The notes: a model not told the origin generated them from the sequence alone. A DNA stretch of 64,000 nt from Aliidongia dinghuensis (GCF_014643535.1 NZ_BMJQ01000003.1:248001-312000), one strand, 5' to 3'; positions 55,570 through 63,864 are shown, counted from the first letter of the stretch. Numbers and translations are program-made.

Positions 55570-56295
55570 TCAGCGCGGGTCCTCGTCCAGCTCGGGATAG
55601 TGGCGGAAGACGCAGGTCTCGTTGAACGGCATCCGCCGCTCGGACGCGAGGTAGCGGGCAATGTTCGGCCGTTCGCGCACCGTCTGGCACAAGGCCCGGA
55701 GCGCCGGGTAGCGCTCGGCAAACGGCGCCATTGCGCGAGGGAAGGCGTAGTGCAGCCCCTCGATCAGCTGGAACAGCGAGAGATCGAGGGTCGTGATCCG
55801 GTCGCCGACGATCTGCCCCGCGCCATGAGGATTGCGCTTCAGGACGCGCTCGAAATAACCCAGGAACTTCGGGATGCGGTTGCGGATGAAGGCGGAAGCC
55901 CTGACCTTGGCTGCCTCCTTCTGGTCCTCGTAATAGAGGTCGGTCGAGAGCGGGTGATGGGTGTCGTGCACCTCGGCCACCATGTCGGTGATGGTGAGCT
56001 GCAGCCCGTGGGCGACGAAGCGCTGGCCCTCGTCCGCCGGCGCCAGGCCGAGCTTCGGCCCCAGATAGAGCAGGATATTGGCGACATGCGGGATGATCAG
56101 GTCGCCGTCCTTGAGGAACGGCGGCGCGAAGGGCGGCTGCAACTCGGTCCGGCTGCCCATGAGCGCCATCATCGCCGGCATGCCGCCCGCCTCGCGCGCC
56201 ATGTCGATATAGGCCGCCCCGGCGTCTTCCAGCGCCAGCCGGACGAATTCGCCGCGGCCCGGCAGGCCGTCCCAGTAATAAAGCTCGTAGGGCAT
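55570..56295 (-). CDS. Glutathione S-transferase family protein
   Basis: 241 residues. Thioredoxin-like N-terminal domain (MPYELYYWDGLPGRGEFVRL with the Tyr/Gly-Arg site of sigma-like GSTs; PPFLKDGDLIIPHVANILLY for glutathione binding) and helical C-terminal domain (VGDRITTLDLSLFQLIEGLH). Start ATG 56295 with GAGGAG upstream. It lies 41 bp downstream of the enoyl-CoA hydratase gene on the same strand, so it is probably in that TetR-controlled operon. Confidence 0.92.
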   Translation of the reverse strand: MPYELYYWDGLPGRGEFVRLALEDAGAAYIDMAREAGGMPAMMALMGSRTELQPPFAPPFLKDGDLIIPHVANILLYLGPKLGLAPADEGQRFVAHGLQLTITDMVAEVHDTHHPLSTDLYYEDQKEAAKVRASAFIRNRIPKFLGYFERVLKRNPHGAGQIVGDRITTLDLSLFQLIEGLHYAFPRAMAPFAERYPALRALCQTVRERPNIARYLASERRMPFNETCVFRHYPELDEDPR

Positions 56296-56336
56296 CAGGC
56301 AGCTCCTCGCTTGATCCGTCGGTCGACGGGTCTGCG

Positions 56337-57128
56337 TCAGCGACCGGTATAGGCCGGCCGGCGCCGCTCCCGCCATGCAGCGATACCCTCGCCCAGGTCA
56401 TGGCTCGGCACCAGACGGGCGAATTGCTCGCTCTCGACGGCCAACGCCTCGCCGATGCTGAGGTTCAAGCCGCGCGTCACCGCGGCCAAGACGCCGGCGA
56501 CGGCGAGCGGCGAATGCTGCAGGATGCGGCGCGCCAGATCGCGCGCGGCCGGCAGGACGTCATCGGGCGCCACGACCGCGTTGACGAGCCCCAGCTCCAG
56601 CGCCCGGGATGCCGGAAACGGCTCGCCGGTCAACAGCAGCTCGAGCGCGCGCTTGCGGCCGGCGAGCCGCGGCAGGCGCTGCGTCCCGCCGAAGGTCGGC
56701 GGCATGCCGAGCTTGATTTCCGGCTTGGCGAACTGCGCCGCAGCACTGGCAATGGCGAGCGGTGCCGCTTCGGTGATCTCGCAGCCGCCGCCGAAAGCGA
56801 GGCCGTTGACGGCGACGATGATCGGCTTCGCGAACGCTTCGATCCGCGCCGTCATCGCCTGGCCGCGCCGGACGAAATCGCGCACGGCCCGCTCGGCACC
56901 CTGCCGGATGCTGTCCTGGAACTCCGGAATGTCGGCACCGGCCGAAAAGGCCCGCTCTCCGGCGCCGGTCAGGATGACGGCACCCACTTCTGCGTCGACC
57001 TCGATCGCGTCGAGCAGCGCCATCAGCCGGTCGATCAGCCCATAGCTTAGCGCGTTGAGCTTCTCCGGTCGATTGAGCGTCAGAACGGCGATGCGCTCGT
57101 CCACATCGATCAGCACGGTCTCCGGCAT
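56337..57128 (-). CDS. Enoyl-CoA hydratase/isomerase
   Basis: 263-residue crotonase-fold enzyme. Oxyanion-hole segments AGADIPEF and VNGLAFGGGCEITEA. Both catalytic glutamates are present (GGGCE and KPEIKLGMPPTFGGTQRL). ATG 57128 has AAGGAG about 9 nt upstream. Diverges from a TetR regulator with a palindromic operator in the gap, so expression is probably ligand-induced. Fatty-acid or aromatic acyl-CoA hydration is the general role. Confidence 0.93.
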   Translation of the reverse strand: MPETVLIDVDERIAVLTLNRPEKLNALSYGLIDRLMALLDAIEVDAEVGAVILTGAGERAFSAGADIPEFQDSIRQGAERAVRDFVRRGQAMTARIEAFAKPIIVAVNGLAFGGGCEITEAAPLAIASAAAQFAKPEIKLGMPPTFGGTQRLPRLAGRKRALELLLTGEPFPASRALELGLVNAVVAPDDVLPAARDLARRILQHSPLAVAGVLAAVTRGLNLSIGEALAVESEQFARLVPSHDLGEGIAAWRERRRPAYTGR

Positions 57129-57191
57129 TTTTTGGGGCTCCTTCTCAAAGCTTTGAACAAGCCGCAGGCTAGGTGCTAGGATCGGCCGACC

Positions 57192-57209
57192 ATACTCACT
57201 AGTGAGTAT
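57192..57209. promoter_or_regulatory. TetR operator, 18-bp perfect palindrome
   Basis: ATACTCACTAGTGAGTAT lies 64 bp upstream of the enoyl-CoA hydratase start and 14 bp upstream of the TetR start, where bound protein would block both. Confidence 0.85.
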
Positions 57210-57222
57210 ACATCGAGGCACC

Positions 57223-57825
57223 ATGTCGACCGATGCGAAGCAGACCCGTCAGCGCCTGATCGATGCCGCCGCGGCCCTGTTCTATGACGAGGGCATCGGT
57301 GCGGTGAGCGTCGATGCGGTCGCAGCGCGCGCCGGGGTCACCAAGCGCACGCTCTATTATCATTTCAAGAGCAAGGACGAGCTGGCGGCCGCCTATCTCG
57401 ACGCACGCGACCAGCCCAATCTGGCGGCATTCCAGCGCTGGTTCGCCGCGAGTGAGGGTGGGCTCGCGGCGAGGATCCAGGGCCTGTTTCGCGCCCTCGC
57501 CCGGGTGGCGCGCCGGCCCGGCTGGAAGGGCTGCGGCTTTCTGCGCACCTCGGTCGAACTCGTCAACCTGCCGGGTCATCCGGCGATGCGGATCGGCGCC
57601 GCGCATAAGAAGAAGGTCGAGGCCTGGCTCCGCGGCCTGTTCGAAGCGGAGGCGATCGCCGATGCCGCCGGCCTCGCGCGGCAGATCATCCTGCTCATCG
57701 ACGGCGCCTTCGCCGTCGTGCTGCTGCATCGTGATCCGTCCTACATGGAGACGGCCGGCGACGCCGCAGCCGCCCTCGTCACGGCAGCACTGGCCCGGCG
57801 CGGCGCGGCCAGCGTCCAGATCTAG
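57223..57825 (+). CDS. TetR family transcriptional regulator
   Basis: 200-residue repressor. HTH: RLIDAAAALFYDEGIGAVSV, VAARAGVTKRTLYYHFKSKD. The C-terminal TetR ligand domain contains WKGCGFLRTSVELVNLPGHP and a LIDGAFAVVLLHRD-type helix. ATG 57223 has GAGG upstream; a GTG at 57202 falls inside the operator and is unlikely. Local target is the divergent enoyl-CoA hydratase-GST operon and itself. Confidence 0.93.
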   Translation: MSTDAKQTRQRLIDAAAALFYDEGIGAVSVDAVAARAGVTKRTLYYHFKSKDELAAAYLDARDQPNLAAFQRWFAASEGGLAARIQGLFRALARVARRPGWKGCGFLRTSVELVNLPGHPAMRIGAAHKKKVEAWLRGLFEAEAIADAAGLARQIILLIDGAFAVVLLHRDPSYMETAGDAAAALVTAALARRGAASVQI

Positions 57826-57835
57826 CAGCCCCGAC

Positions 57836-58696
57836 CTAGTCGCGCCGGGCGCGCTCGCGGCGCAGGCAGCGGGCGAATTCCTGTGCCGCCGCCCCGGCGC
57901 CGTGCCGCGGCACATGGAGGTTGACGGCGAAGCTCGTCAAGGGCGGCAGGCCGCTGTCCGCGTCGAGGATCGCGAGATCGGCCGGCACGGTCGCGACGAG
58001 CCAGGCGGTGACGGCCAGGTCCGCCTCGACCGTCGCGCGCGTCGCCTCGATCGTGCCCTGCTCGAACACGGTGCGCCAGGCGAGGCCGTGATCGCGCAGG
58101 GTCTCGAGGATGACCGGGCGGAAGGCGCAGGTCTCGCTGATCATGGAGAGCGGCAACGGCCGTTTCAGATGCGCCGCACCGCCGCGCGCGCCGACCCAGA
58201 CGAGGCGCTCGACCGCAAGGCACTCGCCATCCGTCGGGCCGACCGGCGCCTCGATCACGGCGAGATCGACCTCGCCAGCAGCGAGGAGCGTCGTCAGCTC
58301 CGGCGAGGACGCACAGACGAGCGAGATCTCGACCTGCGGACAGGCCTCGGCATAGGCCCGGAGCGCCGGCGCGATCCAGGCGCCCGCGAGGTCATAGGGC
58401 ACGCCAAGCCGGAGCCGCCCGCGGATCGCGTCGCGGGTCATGTCGCCCCAGATCTCGTCATTGAGCACGATGAGGCGCTTCGCCTTGCCCAGGAGATGCT
58501 CGCCCGACGGCGTCAGGCGAAGGCCGCGCCGGTCGCGCTCGAACAGGCTGCAGCCGAACAGGTCCTCGAGCCGCTTGATCTGCTGGCTGACCGCGCCCTG
58601 GGTCAGGTTGAGCGCATTGGCGGCCGCCGTCATGCTGGCGTTGTCCGCCGCCGTGACGAAGGTGCGGACGAGTGCAGTATCGAGATTGCGGATCAT
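57836..58696 (-). CDS. LysR family transcriptional regulator
   Basis: 286-residue regulator. HTH at the N-terminus (LVRTFVTAADNASMTAAANA, LTQGAVSQQIKRLEDLFGCS) and a LysR substrate domain (GRLRLGVPYDLAGAWIAPAL, VDLAVIEAP). Diverges from a LysE-type exporter, the usual arrangement for ArgP/LysG-like control by an amino acid. Ends 10 bp from the convergent TetR gene. Confidence 0.93.
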   Translation of the reverse strand: MIRNLDTALVRTFVTAADNASMTAAANALNLTQGAVSQQIKRLEDLFGCSLFERDRRGLRLTPSGEHLLGKAKRLIVLNDEIWGDMTRDAIRGRLRLGVPYDLAGAWIAPALRAYAEACPQVEISLVCASSPELTTLLAAGEVDLAVIEAPVGPTDGECLAVERLVWVGARGGAAHLKRPLPLSMISETCAFRPVILETLRDHGLAWRTVFEQGTIEATRATVEADLAVTAWLVATVPADLAILDADSGLPPLTSFAVNLHVPRHGAGAAAQEFARCLRRERARRD

Positions 58697-58795
58697 TCAG
58701 GCATCATGATTGCTAATGCCAAACATGGCAAACATTGCATTTCATGATGCCGATCGCCCGCCTACGCTCCCTCGACTTTCAATGGAGGGAGGCAT

Positions 58796-59392
58796 ATGGC
58801 CGGCACGATCCTACCCCTGGCGCTCTTCGCCCTGGTCTCGACCATCACGCCGGGCGGCGCCACGACGCTCGCGACCGCGTCCGGCGCCCAGTTCGGCTTT
58901 CGCCGTTCGGTGCCGCTGATGGCGGGCATCGCGCTCGGCCTGGCCTCGCTCGCCGCCGCCGCGGCGGCCGGCCTCGCCGGCCTGCTGCTGGCCGCCCCCG
59001 CGCTCGAGCTCGCACTGAAGCTCGCCGGCACGCTCTACCTCTTGTGGCTCGCCAGGAAGATCGGCCGCAGCGGGCCGCCGGCAATGAAGACCGAGCTGGC
59101 GCGGCCGACCGGCTTCATCGCGGGCGCCTGCCTGCTCTGGCTCAATCCGAAAGGCTGGGCGATGACGCTCGGCGCCGCTGCGTCGTTCGCGGTGCTGGCC
59201 GCAAACCCGCCAGCGCTCGCCCTGCTGCTGGGGACGACCTTCGGGCTTGCCGCGGCCTTTTCGCTCACGCTCTGGTGCCTGGCCGGGCTCATGCTGGCCC
59301 GGCTGCTCAGGACCGAGCGGCAATGGCGCCGGCTCAACGGCGCACTGGGCCTGCTGCTCGCCGCCTCGATCGTGCCGATGTGGCTGCCGTGA
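58796..59392 (+). CDS. LysE/RhtB family amino-acid exporter
   Basis: 198-residue inner-membrane exporter with about six helices. N-terminal LFALVSTITPGGATTLATAS (the family TPGP motif reads TPGG here) and FGFRRSVPLMAGIALGLASL; WLNPKGWAMTLGAAASFAVL is the second conserved region. GGAGG precedes the ATG. Its stop overlaps the cupin gene start. Substrate unknown. Confidence 0.92.
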   Translation: MAGTILPLALFALVSTITPGGATTLATASGAQFGFRRSVPLMAGIALGLASLAAAAAAGLAGLLLAAPALELALKLAGTLYLLWLARKIGRSGPPAMKTELARPTGFIAGACLLWLNPKGWAMTLGAAASFAVLAANPPALALLLGTTFGLAAAFSLTLWCLAGLMLARLLRTERQWRRLNGALGLLLAASIVPMWLP

Positions 59393-59766
59393 GCGGCCTG
59401 CCCGAGACCGTCGACATCGAAGCCGCCTTCGCCCGGCTGCGGGATCACTGGTCGCCCAGGGTCGTGGTCCAGGTGAACGACCAGTATGTCAAGGTCGCGA
59501 AGCTGCTGGGCGAGCTCGTCTGGCACCGGCACACCGACGAGGACGAGCTGTTCTACGTCGTACGCGGGCAGCTCGTGATCGAATACGAGGCCGACCGATC
59601 GGTCACGCTCGGCCCGGGATCGATCCATGTCGTGCCGCGCGGCGTGCTGCACAATCCGGTCGCGCGCGAGGAATGCTGGATCGTGCTCGTCGAGCCGGCG
59701 ACGACCCGGCACACCGGCGACGTCGAGACGCCGCGCACGAAGTCCATCGCCGACCAGTTGGCGTGA
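59389..59766 (+). CDS. Cupin-domain protein
   Basis: 125-residue single-domain cupin beginning at GTG overlapping the exporter stop (GTGA). Metal motif 1 VWHRHTDEDELFYVVRGQLV and motif 2 GPGSIHVVPRGVLHNP provide His, His, Glu and His ligands. It probably works with or senses the LysE-type exporter substrate; activity unknown. Confidence 0.9.
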   Translation: MSGLPETVDIEAAFARLRDHWSPRVVVQVNDQYVKVAKLLGELVWHRHTDEDELFYVVRGQLVIEYEADRSVTLGPGSIHVVPRGVLHNPVAREECWIVLVEPATTRHTGDVETPRTKSIADQLA

Positions 59767-59803
59767 CCGGAGCGAGCACCCTGCCCCGGTCACGCGCGAC
59801 GGA

Positions 59804-60412
59804 TCACATCGGCGGCACGACGCCGTTCACGCCGGCGAGCACGGCGTTGGCCGAGAGCGTGCCGTCGGCCGCCTTCGGGCCGAAGACGACGACATGGACG
59901 CCCGCTTTCAACAGGCCGCGGTCGCCAGGTGCCAGCGTCACGACCGGCACGTCGTCCGGCACGGTGACCTGTTTCTCACCGCCCTTGTAATCGACCGTAA
60001 GCGTGCGACCATGCGCGCTGTCGAGCTTGCCGACGGCGCCGTTCGTCATGGTGCTGGCGTTCGGCAGGTCCCAGGCATAGTGCCCGTCGCCGGTGCCGCG
60101 CATGCTCTCGGGGAACACGGTGACCTCGATCGCCTTCAGGCTGCCGTCCGGCTGCGGCGCCGCCGCCGTGCCGATGTAGCTGTTCGGCTGGATATCGGCG
60201 ATCGCGCCATGCGAGACGGCGACAAAGTGCGTGTCGGGCGTAAGCGCGATCGTGACGGCCGCACCCGTGCGCGGCTTGACCGTGATGGCATTGTCGGTCA
60301 CGGACTCGACCGTCGCCCGCGTGCGCACAGGCGTCGGCGCGGTTTCGGCCGAAGCGGCGCCGGCGAGGAACACGGCGCCGAGGGTAAGTGCGGTGAGGAT
60401 CTGCTTGCGCAT
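59804..60412 (-). CDS. Secreted DUF5666-like beta-domain protein
   Basis: 202-residue exported protein: signal peptide MRKQILTALTLGAVFLAGAASA, then beta-rich repeats VRTRATVESVTDNAITVKPR, GAIADIQPNSYIGTAA and GKLDSAHGRTLTVDYKGGEK, each in the style of a small OB-like domain. No catalytic motif. Begins at ATG 60412, and is convergent with the cupin gene. Function unknown. Confidence 0.8.
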   Translation of the reverse strand: MRKQILTALTLGAVFLAGAASAETAPTPVRTRATVESVTDNAITVKPRTGAAVTIALTPDTHFVAVSHGAIADIQPNSYIGTAAAPQPDGSLKAIEVTVFPESMRGTGDGHYAWDLPNASTMTNGAVGKLDSAHGRTLTVDYKGGEKQVTVPDDVPVVTLAPGDRGLLKAGVHVVVFGPKAADGTLSANAVLAGVNGVVPPM

Positions 60413-60770
60413 GCCCTGTGTCTTTCATCATTGAACCGGCCGACACAGCACACGGAGCGGCCCGCGCGCGCAAATCACGTTGCCGCGAGGGGTGGTGGAT
60501 AAAAATCTGACGCTTGGTACCGGTACTCAAGGCCGACTCAAGATGCATTCTGGAAGGGCAGATTTCGTGCTGATGCCTGCGAAAGCTGCTGTTCGTGGCT
60601 CTTATGGCGGTTGTTCGGCGACATAGTCGTAGAAAAGCCAAGACATCGTTGTCGCATAACGACGAACAATCACCGTACGCTCGGTTCCCGAATGGAGGTT
60701 GACGAGCGGTAGGCGTGTATTGCACCAACAGCAGATAAGAGGCATCACATTACTCGTATCACCATAAGGA
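60413..60770. other. Left flank of the low-GC island
   Basis: 358 bp without a gene. The promoter side of the DUF5666-like gene is at the left, the left copy of the 17-bp inverted repeat at 60502-60518, and then composition falls visibly towards half A+T up to the DUF6602-like gene. No tRNA or integrase. Confidence 0.6.
60502..60518 (+). repeat. Left copy of 17-bp inverted repeat flanking the island
   Basis: AAAATCTGACGCTTGGT; its exact reverse complement occurs at 63152-63168, about 2.65 kb away, on the other side of the low-GC two-gene segment. No target-site duplication outside the copies is evident. Confidence 0.75.
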
Positions 60771-61553
60771 ATGCGCGTGACTAAGCGAGCAACGAAGAAT
60801 CCGAGTAAGGTATTCGCCAATGTTCTAAAGCAAGCTGAACAAAAGCTTTTGCTGGAAGCTGGGGCTGCCGAAAACTTCGACCATAGAGGTCTTAAAGGCG
60901 GCGAACGAACCGCTGCACTAGCCGAGTTTCTCGGGAAGCATCTCCCCGCAGTTTTTGGGGTCGGAGGCGGCGAAGCTATAGACTTTCGAGATAATCGGAC
61001 CGGCGAACTGGATCTCTTCATTTACGATAAATCAACCGCAGCACCGATCCAATCTTCAACCGACAGCTCTCTTGTACCGGCAGAGGCTTTGTACGCTGTG
61101 ATCGAGGTGAAGTCCGTCTTGAGCCAGGACGAAATGAATAAGTGCATGCTGGCCGGAAAGAGGGTTCGTGAGCTCCGCCCCTTCAAAGGGCATTTTATCG
61201 CGTCACCGGTGGATGGAAAGAGGCACGAGGAACATTATCGGTGCCCTTATTTCGTGTTCGCCTATACAAGCAACCTTAGTCGCGATGACTGGGCACAGAA
61301 GGAGTTTGATCGCACAAAATTGGCTGCAAATAGCGCTGAATGCAGCCTAGATATTGTAGATCGCGTATTCGTTCTTGATCGTGGAATATTGCGCCCACAG
61401 ATTGGGGCAGCTTCAGTCTGGGAGAATTCGTCTGGGATCTTTCTAGACTTTTACATCCATCTCATTAACTTCCTCACGCGAGAGAGAGCGCGGCGGCCGA
61501 CGATTGATTGGACGGCCTACACCGCGCGCGGCCGCTGGGTGAAATTGCGCTAA
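60771..61553 (+). CDS. DUF6602-like protein, PD-(D/E)XK nuclease fold candidate
   Basis: 260 residues, soluble. A nuclease-like core runs through DFRDNRTGELDLFIYD and LYAVIEVKSVLSQ, giving D81 and E112-x-K114, the pattern of PD-(D/E)XK enzymes. An amphipathic N-terminal helix (VFANVLKQAEQKLLLEAG) precedes it, and GKHLPAVFGVGGGEAIDF is family-like. Composition is much less GC-rich than the neighbours, indicating transfer. AAGGA abuts ATG 60771 and is 6 nt before the in-frame GTG 60777, which may be the real start. Adjacent to a HEPN/zinc-ribbon gene on the same strand. Catalytic function is inference. Confidence 0.72.
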   Translation: MRVTKRATKNPSKVFANVLKQAEQKLLLEAGAAENFDHRGLKGGERTAALAEFLGKHLPAVFGVGGGEAIDFRDNRTGELDLFIYDKSTAAPIQSSTDSSLVPAEALYAVIEVKSVLSQDEMNKCMLAGKRVRELRPFKGHFIASPVDGKRHEEHYRCPYFVFAYTSNLSRDDWAQKEFDRTKLAANSAECSLDIVDRVFVLDRGILRPQIGAASVWENSSGIFLDFYIHLINFLTRERARRPTIDWTAYTARGRWVKLR

Positions 61554-62005
61554 GGTCGCGAGATTGGGTGGTGCCGATTCGCGCCAATATTATTGGAGTG
61601 GATCGAAACGGATTGGACCATCGGCGTGGATGCGATTTGAAGCACGGAGCCTCAATGCCCGGCAACTTTCAGGCATCAGGTCAGGAAGGATAAGCGTCGT
61701 ATACGGGTCGGAGGTTGCCATGCACCCCTGCTGACCGGAGAATGCCAATGTGTCACCAACAGACAGTCGCGGCGACTGTTGAAATCGAGTGGGCTCCAAG
61801 TATTCCGTTCGAGCACTTGGCCAATCAAGGCATCAGCCAAGCCGAGTACATGCCTAAACATCGGCACTCATGCCAAAACGGCTAGCGCCAGCAGCGAGCC
61901 GAGTGGTCCAGGCTGGAGGTCTATTGCCACTCAGATCTATAGTCGCGAGTCCGGGCAGAACGGTTTGTTCGTAGCGCACCCTCATCACAGTCGGTGGCCA
62001 CAGCT
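61554..62005. other. Non-coding or remnant stretch inside the island
   Basis: About 450 bp between the two island genes. No strong gene; short open frames on the minus strand (61590-61799 and 61676-61867) overlap each other in different phases, as a decayed gene might, and I do not recognise them. The promoter of the HEPN gene should be here. Confidence 0.5.
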
Positions 62006-63052
62006 ATGCCTCCCAAAGATCTAATGACGCCCTTAACGAACAACGCGATCGATTTCCTCGCCTGGGCGATTGAAGATTTCAAGGTGCAGCCAAAGGCCTC
62101 AATAATCAACTTTTACACCGCTGTAGAGCTTTTCCTCAAAGCAAGGCTAATGCACGAGCATTGGTCGCTGGTAGTTGCTAAAGACCCTGACCGACAAAAA
62201 TTCGAAGCCGGAGACTTTACGTCGGTATCGTTCGAAATGACTTGTGAGCGTTTGCAGAAAGTTGTGCAGAGTCCGGTACCTGACGAAGCTCGCAAGAACT
62301 TTGATACCGTGCGCAAGCACCGCAACAAAATGGTGCATTTCTTCCACGAAGCCGATTTTAGCTCAGGCCCAAAAATCGAGGCGGTCGCTCGGGAGCAACT
62401 TAGGGCCTGGCACGACCTTCAACAATTGCTGACGGTTCAATGGGCGAACGTCTTCCAGACTTACCGGCAGGATTTTAACGAAATCGAGCGGAAACTGAAA
62501 GGCCATCGAGAATACCTTCGAGCCAAATTTGATGGGCTTGCTCCAAGAATCGCTCACGAGAAAGCAAATAAAGCAGTCTTTCGGACGTGCGGTTCCTGTG
62601 GCTTCGACGCCGCCACCCAGATCGAGATTTTGGGCGCGCTTCTGGAGTCCGAGTGCTTGGTATGTGGCTATCACGACAAATGGCTCGATTTTACGTGTAC
62701 GGATTGCGGAGAGGTCTCTCCGCTCCGAGATGGCGGCGAATTCCGATGCGAGCATTGTGGCTGCACTGCGGACGGAGAAATGATCGCAGATACTTTAAAC
62801 GAATTTTCAGTAACTGTGGACAATTATTTAGAGTCAATAGTTCCGGCAAACTGCTCAAAATGCGACGGTTATCATACGGTGATAGAATTCAAGAGTCGCT
62901 ATCTTTGCGTTTCCTGCTTATTTGTGTCGAACGAGCTAAGCTCGTGCGAATATTGTGGCGAGTCCAGCAATGGCAACATGGAAGATAGCTATCTGTCAGG
63001 CTGCAGCCTTTGCGAGGGCAGTGCGGGCGGACGTCGCGACAAGGATGACTAA
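62006..63052 (+). CDS. HEPN-like protein with multiple C-terminal zinc ribbons
   Basis: 348 residues. An N-terminal all-helical domain (FLAWAIEDFKVQPKASIINF, TAVELFLKARLMHEHW) contains RNKMVH at about residues 106-111, the R-x4-H motif of HEPN ribonucleases. A linker helix (FNEIERKLKGHREYLRAKFD) follows. From about residue 195 there are eight CxxC knuckles (CGSC, CLVC, CTDC, CEHC, CSKC, CVSC, CEYC, CSLC), enough for four zinc ribbons. It ends in an acidic tail. The start is not certain (GTG 61994, ATG 62006 or ATG 62024, none with a clear ribosome site). Low GC like its neighbour. It may be an RNase or nucleic-acid sensor; no closer family is recognised. Confidence 0.72.
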   Translation: MPPKDLMTPLTNNAIDFLAWAIEDFKVQPKASIINFYTAVELFLKARLMHEHWSLVVAKDPDRQKFEAGDFTSVSFEMTCERLQKVVQSPVPDEARKNFDTVRKHRNKMVHFFHEADFSSGPKIEAVAREQLRAWHDLQQLLTVQWANVFQTYRQDFNEIERKLKGHREYLRAKFDGLAPRIAHEKANKAVFRTCGSCGFDAATQIEILGALLESECLVCGYHDKWLDFTCTDCGEVSPLRDGGEFRCEHCGCTADGEMIADTLNEFSVTVDNYLESIVPANCSKCDGYHTVIEFKSRYLCVSCLFVSNELSSCEYCGESSNGNMEDSYLSGCSLCEGSAGGRRDKDD

Positions 63053-63151
63053 GTCTCAGAAGACCGGGCCGATCGAACGTCCGGTTCGGAGTGGCAAAGG
63101 GTGACGATGGATAGACCGCGATGGCTCGGAACCGGCCCCGTGACACCGAGC

Positions 63152-63168
63152 ACCAAGCGTCAGATTTT
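63152..63168 (-). repeat. Right copy of 17-bp inverted repeat flanking the island
   Basis: ACCAAGCGTCAGATTTT, the exact reverse complement of 60502-60518. It starts 4 bp beyond the stop codon of the DUF2161-like gene, at the point where high GC returns. Confidence 0.75.
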
Positions 63169-63172
63169 CCCG

Positions 63173-63859
63173 CTAGGATCCGCCGCCCGAAGCGGCACCC
63201 AGCGCCGGCCATTGCTCCAGCGCGGCGCGGCCTGCATCGGTGAGCGCATAGACCCCGCGCGCGACCCGGTCGAACCAGCCGTAGTAATTGCGCTGCAGAA
63301 TCTGGGCGGCGTCGGGCACCTGCGGGCGCAAGTCCTTGGGCCGGGCGGGACCTTGGGCGAGCCCGGCGGCGCAGGCGAGCGCCTGCTGGCGATAGGCGGT
63401 CATGAGCGGCGCGCGGCGGGTCGAGCCGCCCGGGGCCGGATCGCCCGCGCGGCGGTGATGCTCGCGCACGAGGCGCGCCCGGCGCTTCTTGTCGGCGCGC
63501 GGCCGCCATTGGGTTGGCTCGACCAGCACGTCGACACTGGCCGTGGACGAGACCAGCAGTAGGCCGAAGCCCAGCAGGCGGCAGAGCTTCTTCACCCGCC
63601 GGTCGCCCTCGCGCCCGCGCCCCGACGGCGAGGCGCGGACGGCGAGCCAGACCTCGTCGCAGGCCGCGGCGCGATCGACGCCCTGCAGCACCAGTTCCAG
63701 CGTGAAGGCGCGCTTCAGCTCGGTCACGACGACGAGCGGCGGCTCGCCCGCCTTGAGCGCCACGATATCGCAGCCGCCGATCTCGCCTTTGACCTCGAAG
63801 CCCTGGGCCTCGAGGAAGCGCTTGATCGGCGGATAGAGCGCCGTTTCCGCCTCGGACAC
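63173..63859 (-). CDS. DUF2161-like PD-(D/E)XK phosphodiesterase family protein
   Basis: About 228 residues. N-terminal SEAETALYPPIKRFLEAQGF leads to GCDIVALKAGEPPLVVVTELKRAF, where Asp and Glu-x-Lys give a nuclease-like core. LQGVDRAAACDEVWLAVRAS follows, and the C-terminal winged-helix-like part (AQILQRNYYGWFDRVARGVY) resembles family members. GTG 63859 is chosen; it comes just 5 bp after the stop of the upstream partial gene, so translation is probably coupled. High GC like the core genome. Role unknown. Confidence 0.8.
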   Translation of the reverse strand: MSEAETALYPPIKRFLEAQGFEVKGEIGGCDIVALKAGEPPLVVVTELKRAFTLELVLQGVDRAAACDEVWLAVRASPSGRGREGDRRVKKLCRLLGFGLLLVSSTASVDVLVEPTQWRPRADKKRRARLVREHHRRAGDPAPGGSTRRAPLMTAYRQQALACAAGLAQGPARPKDLRPQVPDAAQILQRNYYGWFDRVARGVYALTDAGRAALEQWPALGAASGGGS

Positions 63860-63864
63860 TGGCG

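Noticed and set aside
60413..60770. tRNA attachment site for the island
   Set aside because: No cloverleaf or CCA-type 3' end recognised, and no direct repeat at the other edge; only an inverted repeat is present.
60771..63052. Named restriction-modification or toxin-antitoxin pair
   Set aside because: No methyltransferase, specificity subunit or small antitoxin gene is present; the two genes are too large and too far apart for a standard type II toxin-antitoxin pair, so I kept only the general nuclease/HEPN reading.
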